Origin: Planosporangium mesophilum
GTDB lineage: Bacteria > Actinomycetota > Actinomycetes > Mycobacteriales > Micromonosporaceae
Length of the DNA stretch: 64,000 bases
NCBI RefSeq assembly: GCF_016863255.1
Contig: NZ_BOON01000033.1
Location: forward strand, 94,438-158,437
Direction: 5' to 3'
The notes beneath the pieces were generated by a model. It made no database searches, was not told the DNA's origin, and saw only the letters and a program-made list of their open reading frames with translations. Position 1 is the stretch's first letter. Each line of letters starts with the position of its first letter. This document shows positions 41,205-49,083 of this stretch, piece by piece. A program made the position numbers and the translations under genes.

Positions 41205-44024
41205 CTAGGCGTACGCCAGGCAGTACTCGTCCCAGTCCGCCGGCTCGACACAGTCCTCGAACGTCGGGTCGCCGGCAGCGCCCGCGAAACTGCGCTCCAG
41301 ACGCAGCGACACGCTCTTGCTGAAGAACGCGACCTTCACGCTGACCGTCACACTGGCCTGCCCGTACATCTCCGAACGCCCGTCGACCTTGCGGTAGCCG
41401 AGTGCGAGACGGAACTCCACCGACACGCTCACGATCCCGAGCACCGACACGTACCCGCCCGCGCGCAGGAACCCGGCGAGCGACACCGCGTTCTCGGCCC
41501 ACGCGAAGTAGATGCCGCCCATCACGTACACACCGCCGCTGGCGACGCCGATGTTCAGCGACACCGAGCCGCCGAACTCGATCGAACCCTCGACCTGCTT
41601 GACCCCGTCGGCGCCGACGGTGAGCGCGAAGAACCCGGTGCCCCCGAACAGGGACACGCTCACGGTGAACGGGTCGTGCCGCTCGGCGATCGCGAACCGG
41701 AACGCGGTGGGCCGATCGTCGAACGGAATCGTCAGCCGTGCCGACAGCGCGATGTTGTGCAGGCTGAACACGCCGACACCGGCACCCGGTACCGCCAGCG
41801 AGTAGCCCGCCTCGATACCGCGCGGCGTCACGTCCACGACCGTGCCGGCGCCGAATCCGTCGGCGGGAAACAGCTCCCGCAGGGTGTTGATGAACCGCAG
41901 CTCGCCGCCGAAGTCGATGGCCAAGCCGGCGATGTCCACCGATGGCTTACGTCCCGGTGCCGAGGTGAAGGTGAGCTTGTCGACGGTCACCACCACGATG
42001 CCGAGGAATTCCAAACGGAACTCGCGGAGCTCGCCGGTGACCGTGGCGGTGACCGTGCCGTCCGCGGCGCGCACGGTCCGGGCGTCCAGGGTGAGCGTCG
42101 AACCGGGGGTGAACCGCAGCGGCCCGAAGCCCTCCTTGAGCGGCGGGCGCCAGACGTACCGCACCTCGGCGCCGCCACCACCGGCCAGCGCACGGGTGAG
42201 CATGATGGGCGCCGGCAGTCGACGCCCCACGTCGTCGAGGATCGCCTGCAGGTCCCCGGGGGTCGTCGGGAAGGCTCCGCTACCGAGCTCCCCCACGTCG
42301 CCGAGCACATCGGCCAGGCCGATGTTGCCGAGGAGTTTGGCATCCAACCCGAAAACGCCGGCCAGGTCCTGCGCGGTCACCGTCGGACGGGTGAACACCG
42401 CCGGCAGGACGCCGCCTCGGCTGGTGATGTCCTTGATCGCGTTGTTGGGCTTGGCCAGTCCACCCACCCGGTCCGCCGCGAACCCGACCGGTACCTGGTC
42501 GACCAGCTCCATGAACGCACCCGCCGCCGTGCTCTCCAGACCGCCCTTCAGGTACTCCTCGTGGAGCCGCACCTCGTGAGCAGTACGGGCTCCGGTGAGC
42601 TGCTCCAGAGCCGGTAGCCGCACGGAGGCCTTCGCCATCGTCGGCAGGACGCCGAGCGCATGGCCACTTACCGGCACCATCCCCAGCTCGATCGACTCGG
42701 TGGGCGCGGACGTGGTGCCAGGGGTGTCCGTTTCTGCCATCGCCATCGGCTGCCCGGCGAGCGACCACACCCGCCGTTGCTCCCCGGCGCTGGTGAAGAC
42801 GCCGGTGAGCTCTTCCGCCGTCCGGTCCGCCGGGCTGTACAGGACAGGGATCGAGACGGTGACGCGTCGCCCCTCGGCATCGGTGGCCACGGCGGTGAGC
42901 GGGTGGTCGGCGCCGTTCACCTGAATCCAGCTCACCCTGTCGGCGCGGAAGTCACTCAGCGGCGGGGTGACGGTGTCGACGTACCGCAGACTGCGCAGTG
43001 GCATCTCCCGGCCACCGAACTGATAGCCCTGCTCCGCACCGTAGGCCTGCTCGGGCTGCTGCACGACCAGGATCTCCTTCTTGCGGAGCAACGCGATCGC
43101 GGGTGGCCCCGCGTCGGGGTGCACCTCGAACCTGCGCTCGGTTATCTCCACCACCGAGGCGCGGTGGCCGGTGTGCAGGAACCCCCGGCTCACCACCTTC
43201 ACGTACACGTCCCGGCCAAGGCCGGCGACGTGCTCGTACTGCGTCACCGTCGGCGTCGGGAAGCCGATCGCCGTGAGTTGCTCGGGTGGCAGGTCCGGGT
43301 ATTCCCAGAGTCCCCGCATCCGCACCGAGGCCCCGAGCGCGGTGAGCATCATCAGGTCGGCATCCAGCGGGCGGGCGTCGTAGCGGACAAAGGCCGACAC
43401 CAGGTCCTGTGCCGAGGTGAGGGTGACGATGTCCGCGAGTTGGCTGTCCCGGATCGGCGCGCCCTCCCGCTCCGGCCGGCCGGGAAGATGTGCGTACGCG
43501 CGCAGCTGCGCCGGTCCGCCGCTGTCGGGTACCAGCCGCGTGTGCCAGATCTCGGTCCATCCGTCTGCGGCGGTGAAGGGCGCGGCGCGGTGCCGCCACG
43601 TGGCAAGCCCCTCGGGGGCCAGCAGGAGTCGCGTGGGAAATTCGATAGCGGTCCGCTGCGTCCCCAGGAATACGCTCGTCTCGCCCGGATCGGGTGGAAT
43701 GCTGCGCGGTACGCCGATCGGGCTGACCAGCGTCGGATCAAGGAGAGCCGCGACCGTCAGCGGGATCCGGTCGGCATTCACACCGAACGACAGCACCGTG
43801 CCCCCCGCCGAGAAGCTGAGGGCATGGCCTACGACGATGCCGCCCGAGGGGAATGCTTCCTCCCACACGTGCTGTGCGGGCAGCCGGACGACGACCTGGG
43901 CGGGGTCGCCGGGCGACTCCTTCTCCAAATGCGCACCGTCGGCCGAGATCCGCATGTTCACGACTTCGAACTCCGCGACCAGCAGGTCGGTATGACGGAT
44001 CAGTGAAAGCCTGACGCCCATCAT
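41205..44024 (-). CDS. Large unrecognised beta-rich protein (939 aa), first gene of the operon
   Basis: No family is recognised. There is no signal peptide. The N-terminal 600 residues are mixed, with an Ala/Gly/Thr stretch around 470. From about residue 640 the sequence becomes a series of alternating-hydrophobic strands separated by turns (for example GGSVSLNIGVASGGVYVMGG and GYVSVLGIVSVSVEFRLALGY, then ASVTVSVKVAFFSKSVSLRLER), the pattern of an amphipathic beta-barrel or large beta-sheet. The C-terminal tail contains two Cys (EDCVEPADWDEYCLAYA). It starts at ATG 44024 or 44021 with a weak ggggg site. A pore-like or shell-like role with the 1227-aa partner is conjecture. Confidence 0.6.
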   Translation of the reverse strand: MMGVRLSLIRHTDLLVAEFEVVNMRISADGAHLEKESPGDPAQVVVRLPAQHVWEEAFPSGGIVVGHALSFSAGGTVLSFGVNADRIPLTVAALLDPTLVSPIGVPRSIPPDPGETSVFLGTQRTAIEFPTRLLLAPEGLATWRHRAAPFTAADGWTEIWHTRLVPDSGGPAQLRAYAHLPGRPEREGAPIRDSQLADIVTLTSAQDLVSAFVRYDARPLDADLMMLTALGASVRMRGLWEYPDLPPEQLTAIGFPTPTVTQYEHVAGLGRDVYVKVVSRGFLHTGHRASVVEITERRFEVHPDAGPPAIALLRKKEILVVQQPEQAYGAEQGYQFGGREMPLRSLRYVDTVTPPLSDFRADRVSWIQVNGADHPLTAVATDAEGRRVTVSIPVLYSPADRTAEELTGVFTSAGEQRRVWSLAGQPMAMAETDTPGTTSAPTESIELGMVPVSGHALGVLPTMAKASVRLPALEQLTGARTAHEVRLHEEYLKGGLESTAAGAFMELVDQVPVGFAADRVGGLAKPNNAIKDITSRGGVLPAVFTRPTVTAQDLAGVFGLDAKLLGNIGLADVLGDVGELGSGAFPTTPGDLQAILDDVGRRLPAPIMLTRALAGGGGAEVRYVWRPPLKEGFGPLRFTPGSTLTLDARTVRAADGTVTATVTGELREFRLEFLGIVVVTVDKLTFTSAPGRKPSVDIAGLAIDFGGELRFINTLRELFPADGFGAGTVVDVTPRGIEAGYSLAVPGAGVGVFSLHNIALSARLTIPFDDRPTAFRFAIAERHDPFTVSVSLFGGTGFFALTVGADGVKQVEGSIEFGGSVSLNIGVASGGVYVMGGIYFAWAENAVSLAGFLRAGGYVSVLGIVSVSVEFRLALGYRKVDGRSEMYGQASVTVSVKVAFFSKSVSLRLERSFAGAAGDPTFEDCVEPADWDEYCLAYA

Positions 44025-44254
44025 CGCCCCCAAGTCGCGGCGCAGGGCCGCTGGCCGTCAGGCCGCCCTCACAGCCTGCTAATCATGTGCTTACCTGAGT
44101 CGTCATTGTTCGTGAGCCCGTGTGTCCGAGACTCGACTGATCGCGGCGCTGACGACGGTTGATCAAGCCGGCCGGCAGCCTGGTGACGGCCGTGGATATG
44201 AGGCACCATGGCTCTCACTTCTGTGCAGCTCGAGCTCGGATAGGTACGTGATTC

Positions 44255-44923
44255 ATGTCCTCGCCCCGTCGCCTGGTCATTGCGGCTGCGGTCGCCACGG
44301 TCGCCGTCGGGGCGGGGGTGTTCGTCGCCCTCCGGCCTGCCGGTGACCCGCCGTACCGGCCGCCGAGCTCGCGCGTGGTCCAGCCGGGCGCGCCGGGCCA
44401 GTCGGGCAGACCACTGTCACCCGACGAGCTGTCCAGGGTCTCGCCTCCCAGGCACACCGTGGCCGACACGCTGTTCATCCAGCGGATGATCCCGCATCAC
44501 ACTCAGGCGCTGGAGATGACCGCACTCCTGCCGGGCCGTACCGCCAACCCGGAGCTGACGATGCTCGCCAAGCGGATCGAGGTCTCGCAGCGCGAGGAGA
44601 TCACGCGGATGCAGCGATGGCTCGGCGACCGGAACGTAGCGGCCGATCCGCACGCGTCTCATGGCGGACACGACAAGCCCATGCCGGGGATGCTCACCGA
44701 CGAGGAACTCGGCCAGCTCAAGCAGGCGCGCGACGCGGAGTTCGACCGGCTGTTCCTGACGTTCATGATCCGCCACCACCAGGGAGCGCTGGCGATGGTG
44801 GAGGAGCTCTACGCGACCGGTGGAGGGCTCGAGCCGGCGAGCGATCAGCTCGCCCGCGAGGTCAACGCCGACCAGAGTGTCGAGATCCAGCGGATGCAGG
44901 AGCTACAGGCCGGGATGCACTGA
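44255..44923 (+). CDS. DUF305 family membrane-anchored protein
   Basis: A 222-aa protein with an N-terminal signal/anchor (about residues 7-27). Two ferritin-like helical repeats carry the DUF305 motifs FIQRMIPHHTQALEMT and FLTFMIRHHQGALAMVEEL, rich in His and Met. Between them lies an HASHGGHDKPMPGM metal-binding-like linker. DUF305 proteins are extracytoplasmic and often linked to copper or other metals; the exact role is unknown. Convergent with an LVIVD-repeat gene, a pairing I have seen in other actinobacteria. Confidence 0.88.
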   Translation: MSSPRRLVIAAAVATVAVGAGVFVALRPAGDPPYRPPSSRVVQPGAPGQSGRPLSPDELSRVSPPRHTVADTLFIQRMIPHHTQALEMTALLPGRTANPELTMLAKRIEVSQREEITRMQRWLGDRNVAADPHASHGGHDKPMPGMLTDEELGQLKQARDAEFDRLFLTFMIRHHQGALAMVEELYATGGGLEPASDQLAREVNADQSVEIQRMQELQAGMH

Positions 44924-44926
44924 CAG

Positions 44927-44973
44927 GTCAAGGGCACCTCGGCTCGAGGGTTTCGAGCCGAGGTGCCCTTGAC
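44927..44973. terminator. Bidirectional hairpin terminator
   Basis: A perfect 21-bp stem (44927-44947 with 44953-44973) and 5-base loop between the convergent DUF305 and LVIVD-repeat genes; the strongest hairpin in the window. Confidence 0.9.
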
Positions 44974-45003
44974 GTCAGGAACAGGTTTACAGCGACTGCG
45001 CCT

Positions 45004-46773
45004 TTACAGCGACTGCGCCAGATCCAGCATCGCCTGCTTCAACTTCTGGTGCTGCGGGTCGCGGAGCTGGAGGGCGGTAGCCCGCAGCAGCGCCCGCGCA
45101 GCGATCCGCTGTCCGTGGGCCGCCAACCGCTCGGCACTCCTCAGGGACTGATCGACCTGGAGCTTCTGCGGCTGGCGGATGGCGTCGGCACGTACCAGCT
45201 GGTCGTAGTACGCACGCGCCAGCGCAAAGCTCGGCGCCCAGGTGATCTTCGGCTGGCTCTGGGTGTTGAACTGGCTGAACTTCACCTGCGAGGCCGCGTC
45301 GATCTCCGCCTTCGACAGGTGCGCGCTGGGCGCCAGCGCGAACACGTCGAGGCCGCGGGCGATCTCGTTGCCGACAAGGTTGCCGTTGTACCAGTACGCC
45401 GACCAGTACCCACCGAGCACGAGCTTGCTCGCGTCGACCGGACCGCGGTCGAAGAACGCGATCTCGCGCGGGTGCGCCGAGTCGGTGAAGTCGAACACCG
45501 AGATGCCACCCTGGTACCAGGCCTGCATCATGATGTCGCGGCCGGGCACCGGAATCAGCGATCCGTTGTGCGCGACGCAGTTCTCCTGGGTGCTCTGCGG
45601 CGCCGGCAGCTTGTAGTAGCTGGCGAACGTCATCTTCCGGTCGACGATGTCGAAGATCGCGTTGGCGCCCCACTGCGGCTGCTCCGTGGCGAGGCAGTGA
45701 GCAGCGCTGCCGCCGCCCCACTCGTCGGTGAAGACCACCTTCGTGCCGTCGTTGTTGAACGTCGCCGAGTGCCAGTACGCGAAGTTCGGGTCGGAGACCT
45801 CGTCGATCCGGACGGGGTTCGCCGGGTTCGAGATGTCGATCAGGATCCCGTTGCCCTGGCACGCGCCGGCGGCCAGCCCGATCGCCGGGAAGGCGGTGAT
45901 GTCGTGGCAGGCGTTGGTGTTCGGCGTGGGCCTCCAGTCCTGGCCGGACGGGTGCTTGGGCGCCAGTGGCCCGTTCTGCAGGCCGTCGATCCGGCCGGTC
46001 TTCGGATCGGTGAACAGCCTCGGCTGGTTCACGACCGCGGCCTTCTCGGGGGCTGCCACCGGTACCTTGATGACGTCGATCCGCCACCGCGACGGGTCCT
46101 CGCCGTCCGCGGGGTTGTTGTTGCAGCCGGCCATCGTCTCCGCCGGCCGCACCCCGGCCGTCCCCGAGACGTAGACGTAGACGTTGCTGGCGTCCTTCGG
46201 ATCGGTCACCAGCGAGTGCGTGTGCGAGCCGCGGCAGAGCTGAACGGCCGCGACCTGCTTCGGGTTCATCACGTCGCTGATGTCGAAGACCCGGATGCCC
46301 TGGAACCGGGTGCCGATGTTCGGGTCCGAGCCGCAGTCGACCCGCGCGCGACTCTCCTCGACCGACATGAAGAGCAGGTTGCCGTGGACCGAGAGGTCAC
46401 CCTGCCCACCGGGGCACACGACGCTGGTGGCGACCTTCGGGTCCGCGGGGTTGGAGATGTCGACGATGTTGAACCCGTTGTAGTTGCCCAGGAACGTGTA
46501 CTTGCCGCCAAAGGCGAGGTCCGAGGCGACGTACCCGAAGTTGCCGGGGTTCGTCGGGTCGACGAAGCCCGCCGGCTTGTCGCGATGCGCCAACTGCTTC
46601 AAGTTGCTGATCGCGGACTCCGCGTCGAGCCAGCCGCCGCCGAGCCCGACCCGGGGATCGGACTCCGCCGCCGAAGCCGTCCCCGGCAGCACGCCGACCA
46701 GGAGCACCCCTGCGGCCATCAGCCCGAGCACGCGCCGTCCCCGACGTGACCTGGAACGTAATTGATGTGTCAT
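45004..46773 (-). CDS. Secreted LVIVD-repeat (beta-propeller-like) protein
   Basis: A 589-aa secreted protein. The signal peptide has an arginine-rich start, then a hydrophobic core at about 17-32 with cleavage after ASA. The repeats read G-FNIVDISNPADPKV, GIRVFDISDVMNPKQV, GILIDISNPANPVRI and GISVFDFTDSAHPREI, the LVIVD pattern of a bacterial beta-propeller. A helical tail of about 100 residues (from NTQSQPKITWAP) follows. ATG 46773 has a ggaagg site. Probably a cell-surface or secreted protein-interaction or enzyme-like module; catalytic residues are not identifiable. Confidence 0.87.
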   Translation of the reverse strand: MTHQLRSRSRRGRRVLGLMAAGVLLVGVLPGTASAAESDPRVGLGGGWLDAESAISNLKQLAHRDKPAGFVDPTNPGNFGYVASDLAFGGKYTFLGNYNGFNIVDISNPADPKVATSVVCPGGQGDLSVHGNLLFMSVEESRARVDCGSDPNIGTRFQGIRVFDISDVMNPKQVAAVQLCRGSHTHSLVTDPKDASNVYVYVSGTAGVRPAETMAGCNNNPADGEDPSRWRIDVIKVPVAAPEKAAVVNQPRLFTDPKTGRIDGLQNGPLAPKHPSGQDWRPTPNTNACHDITAFPAIGLAAGACQGNGILIDISNPANPVRIDEVSDPNFAYWHSATFNNDGTKVVFTDEWGGGSAAHCLATEQPQWGANAIFDIVDRKMTFASYYKLPAPQSTQENCVAHNGSLIPVPGRDIMMQAWYQGGISVFDFTDSAHPREIAFFDRGPVDASKLVLGGYWSAYWYNGNLVGNEIARGLDVFALAPSAHLSKAEIDAASQVKFSQFNTQSQPKITWAPSFALARAYYDQLVRADAIRQPQKLQVDQSLRSAERLAAHGQRIAARALLRATALQLRDPQHQKLKQAMLDLAQSL

Positions 46774-46971
46774 GTGCTGCCTTCCGGTCGAAGGACCTGA
46801 CGTGACGTGCACACGGATGGGGGCACGCGCGTCGTGTAGGTAAGGACCGTACCGTCCATCGATCTTCGATCAAAGCAGACCACGAGACATATACATATTT
46901 ACCAAATTCAAATCAGGGAACGCGAGGTTCAACCGACCGTTCCCGACGCAGCGTCGGCCGGGTGAAGGGCG

Positions 46972-48207
46972 TCACCAGGTGCCGTCGTCGCGTACCCGCG
47001 GCTGCGGCCGGCCGAAGACGAGGTTGCACACGGCGTCGTCGATGGTCGCGCCGACGAACCACTCCCCGCCCTGGTCGAGGGCGAACACCCGGCCACCCTC
47101 GTCGATTGCGAGAATCGACCGGTTGTCCTCGTCCCCGATCGGGTACAGCCGGACGCCGAGAACCCGCGCGAAGCCGTCGAACGTCTCTTCGCAGCGTGGC
47201 ACGTAGAAGCCGATGTCGAAGCGGTCGACCAGGTGCGCCTCACCGGGTTCGCAGCCCCTCCAGGTGGCCCCGCCGTACCGCATGAGGGCGTCCCACGCGG
47301 CGGGAAACACCTCGGGCCCGCCCTCGTCGCGCAGTTTCCGGACGGCCTCCTGGTAGACCTCCACCCTCAGGTCCGCCCGGTACGGCGTCTGCGGGTCCTC
47401 GAAGGTCACCAGGCCCTGCAACTCCGGCGCCAGTCCACTGGAGAAACAGCCGTAGTAGAGAGTGATGCCACGCTCGGGCGGCGTCGACGCGGGTGGGCAC
47501 GGGATCTCGAAGTACCGCAGGGCGGCCGTACAGGACGCGCACGCCCTCGCGTGGGTGGCGCCCAGTTTGTCCTTCTGCTCGCGTACGTGGAACAACTCGA
47601 CGGCCGCACCCCGCCCGAACAACTCCCGGGCGCCGGACAGGTCGATCGGCGCCCGACCGCCCAGGGCCACCAGGGCGTCCTGCTCGTGGAGCGCGTCGGA
47701 GATCATGATGAGCTCCGCGTGCCGGTCCACCCCCCGGACCAACTGGTTGACGGGCTGCGCCGCCAGCCACTCCCGTACCAGGGGGTGGTGGTTCAGCTCC
47801 TGGTCACCCTTGGCGCCGAACGCGCGGCGCAGGGCGCGGTCCCGCACGAGCGTCAGGTGGGCGGCGACCGTGGGGGCGGGCAGCCGACCGCTGGCCTGGC
47901 GTCGGAGCTCAGCCATCCGGTCCACCGTCGACGGTACGGCCGGCTTCCGGCGCACATGCTGCCGGTGCATCTCCGCGACCTGCACGATCGGCAGCACCGG
48001 ATAACCCGCGAACGCGCCGGTCCGCCGGTCGATGACGGTACGCGCGCCGGTCCCGGGATCGGGCATCGTCTCCGGGAGTTCCTTGAGCCAGAGGACGAAT
48101 CCTTCGTCGAACTCGTACAACATCGGGGTCATCTGGGACCCGGCGTCCTTACTGACTTGTACGGCCCAGTTTGCCGCTATCCTCTCGGCAATCTCCCGCG
48201 TTATCAC
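46972..48207 (-). CDS. YrhB-like / YwqJ-type deaminase / SUKH-3 fusion protein
   Basis: A 411-aa three-part protein. Residues 1-85 (MLYEFDEGFVLWL, GARTVIDRRTGAFAGYP) resemble the YrhB/Imm35 immunity fold. Residues 140-240 look like a YwqJ-type nucleic-acid deaminase: HAE at 163-165 (zinc His and catalytic Glu) and ACASC at 222-226 (zinc Cys pair). Residues 260-405 resemble SUKH-3 immunity domains (FDIGFYVPRCEETFDGFARVLG, IGDEDNRSILAIDEGGRVFAL). A toxin-like deaminase and an immunity domain on one chain is unusual. GTG 48207 follows aaggggg. It is divergent from the toxin operon, with 106 bases of shared control region. Confidence 0.72.
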   Translation of the reverse strand: MITREIAERIAANWAVQVSKDAGSQMTPMLYEFDEGFVLWLKELPETMPDPGTGARTVIDRRTGAFAGYPVLPIVQVAEMHRQHVRRKPAVPSTVDRMAELRRQASGRLPAPTVAAHLTLVRDRALRRAFGAKGDQELNHHPLVREWLAAQPVNQLVRGVDRHAELIMISDALHEQDALVALGGRAPIDLSGARELFGRGAAVELFHVREQKDKLGATHARACASCTAALRYFEIPCPPASTPPERGITLYYGCFSSGLAPELQGLVTFEDPQTPYRADLRVEVYQEAVRKLRDEGGPEVFPAAWDALMRYGGATWRGCEPGEAHLVDRFDIGFYVPRCEETFDGFARVLGVRLYPIGDEDNRSILAIDEGGRVFALDQGGEWFVGATIDDAVCNLVFGRPQPRVRDDGTW

Positions 48208-48313
48208 GTGCCCCCCTTGATGCGCCGCGAACGCGCCCAACCTATCGGGTTCTGTCTACACTTGTGCCGACCCGGTATCTTCGTCGTCGATCGACGTACT
48301 GGGGAGGCGGGCG

Positions 48314-48763
48314 ATGACGCGGACATCGGACCGGGACGCGAATCGAGCCCTTCAGGAGAGGTTCGCGCAGGTCTACGACGAGTACACGCGGATGCGGTCC
48401 GGCCTGGACGAGATGCAGCAGCGGCTCGCCCGGCTTCAGGTCTCGGCGTCGTCCGACGACGGTACCGTGACCGCCGTCGTCGGCCCGCGTGGGCATTTGG
48501 TCAGGCTCGAGCTGGACCCGAAGATCTATCGGGAACCGGATGCGGTGGTGCTGGCATCTCAGATCACCGAGACCGTGCACCGCGCGACCGCCAAGGCCGC
48601 CGACGAGACCTCGGCGCTGTTGGGCGCCTACCTGCCGGCTGACAGCGCGGCGATGAGCATGATCCGCAACAACGACCTCGGCGCCGCGCTCAAGCGGTAC
48701 GACGGCGAACTGGCGGTCGACACCGACACCGACGACGAGCGCGGAGGCCGCGATGCCCGGTGA
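48314..48763 (+). CDS. YbaB/EbfC-like protein heading the toxin operon
   Basis: A 149-aa protein with a coiled-coil-like N-terminus (residues 10-45) and the YbaB core: VSASSDDGTVTAVVGPRGHLVRLELDP and a following helix. In actinobacteria, YbaB-like genes often precede WXG100-like and type VII-secreted toxin genes, where they may assist export or regulation, as EspL does in mycobacteria. An 11-base overlap with the next gene indicates coupling. Confidence 0.82.
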   Translation: MTRTSDRDANRALQERFAQVYDEYTRMRSGLDEMQQRLARLQVSASSDDGTVTAVVGPRGHLVRLELDPKIYREPDAVVLASQITETVHRATAKAADETSALLGAYLPADSAAMSMIRNNDLGAALKRYDGELAVDTDTDDERGGRDAR

Positions 48764-49073
48764 GGAGATGCGGCTGGACGCGCCGCGCGCCGAGCGGGCC
48801 GGTACCAACCTCGCCCAGTCCGGTGTCGAACTGGCCCGGCTGCGGCAGGGTATCGGCGCCGAGCTGGAGGCGGCCACCGCCGCTCGGCCGTGGGGCCGCG
48901 ACAGCCTCGGCTCGGCGTTCCAGACGAACTACGACAAGTACGGGCCGCAGCTTCTCGAGGCGTGGGCGAGCATCGCGTCCTTCGTGCAGAGCCTGGGTGA
49001 GCGGGCGGTCGTGTCGGTGGACCGCGCCGTGGAGACCGACGACGCGAGCCGTCGCCGGATAACCGAGGTCTGA
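48753..49073 (+). CDS. WXG100/EspC-like type VII secretion substrate or partner
   Basis: A 106-aa helical protein. Two long helices are predicted around a turn near ARPWGRDSLGSAFQ, where a W-x-G-like element sits; the length and alpha-hairpin pattern match ESX substrate families. ATG 48753 follows ggagg; ATG 48768 is an alternative. The toxin starts 11 bases after the stop, so it is likely co-secreted with the toxin or targets it to the type VII system. No secretion machinery genes are present in the window. Confidence 0.75.
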   Translation: MPGEEMRLDAPRAERAGTNLAQSGVELARLRQGIGAELEAATAARPWGRDSLGSAFQTNYDKYGPQLLEAWASIASFVQSLGERAVVSVDRAVETDDASRRRITEV

Positions 49074-49083
49074 CGGCGCGACG

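Noticed and set aside
37505..44024. Contractile injection system or insecticidal toxin complex
   Set aside because: No sheath, tube, baseplate, AAA+ or Rhs/TcC-like genes or motifs are present; size alone is not evidence.
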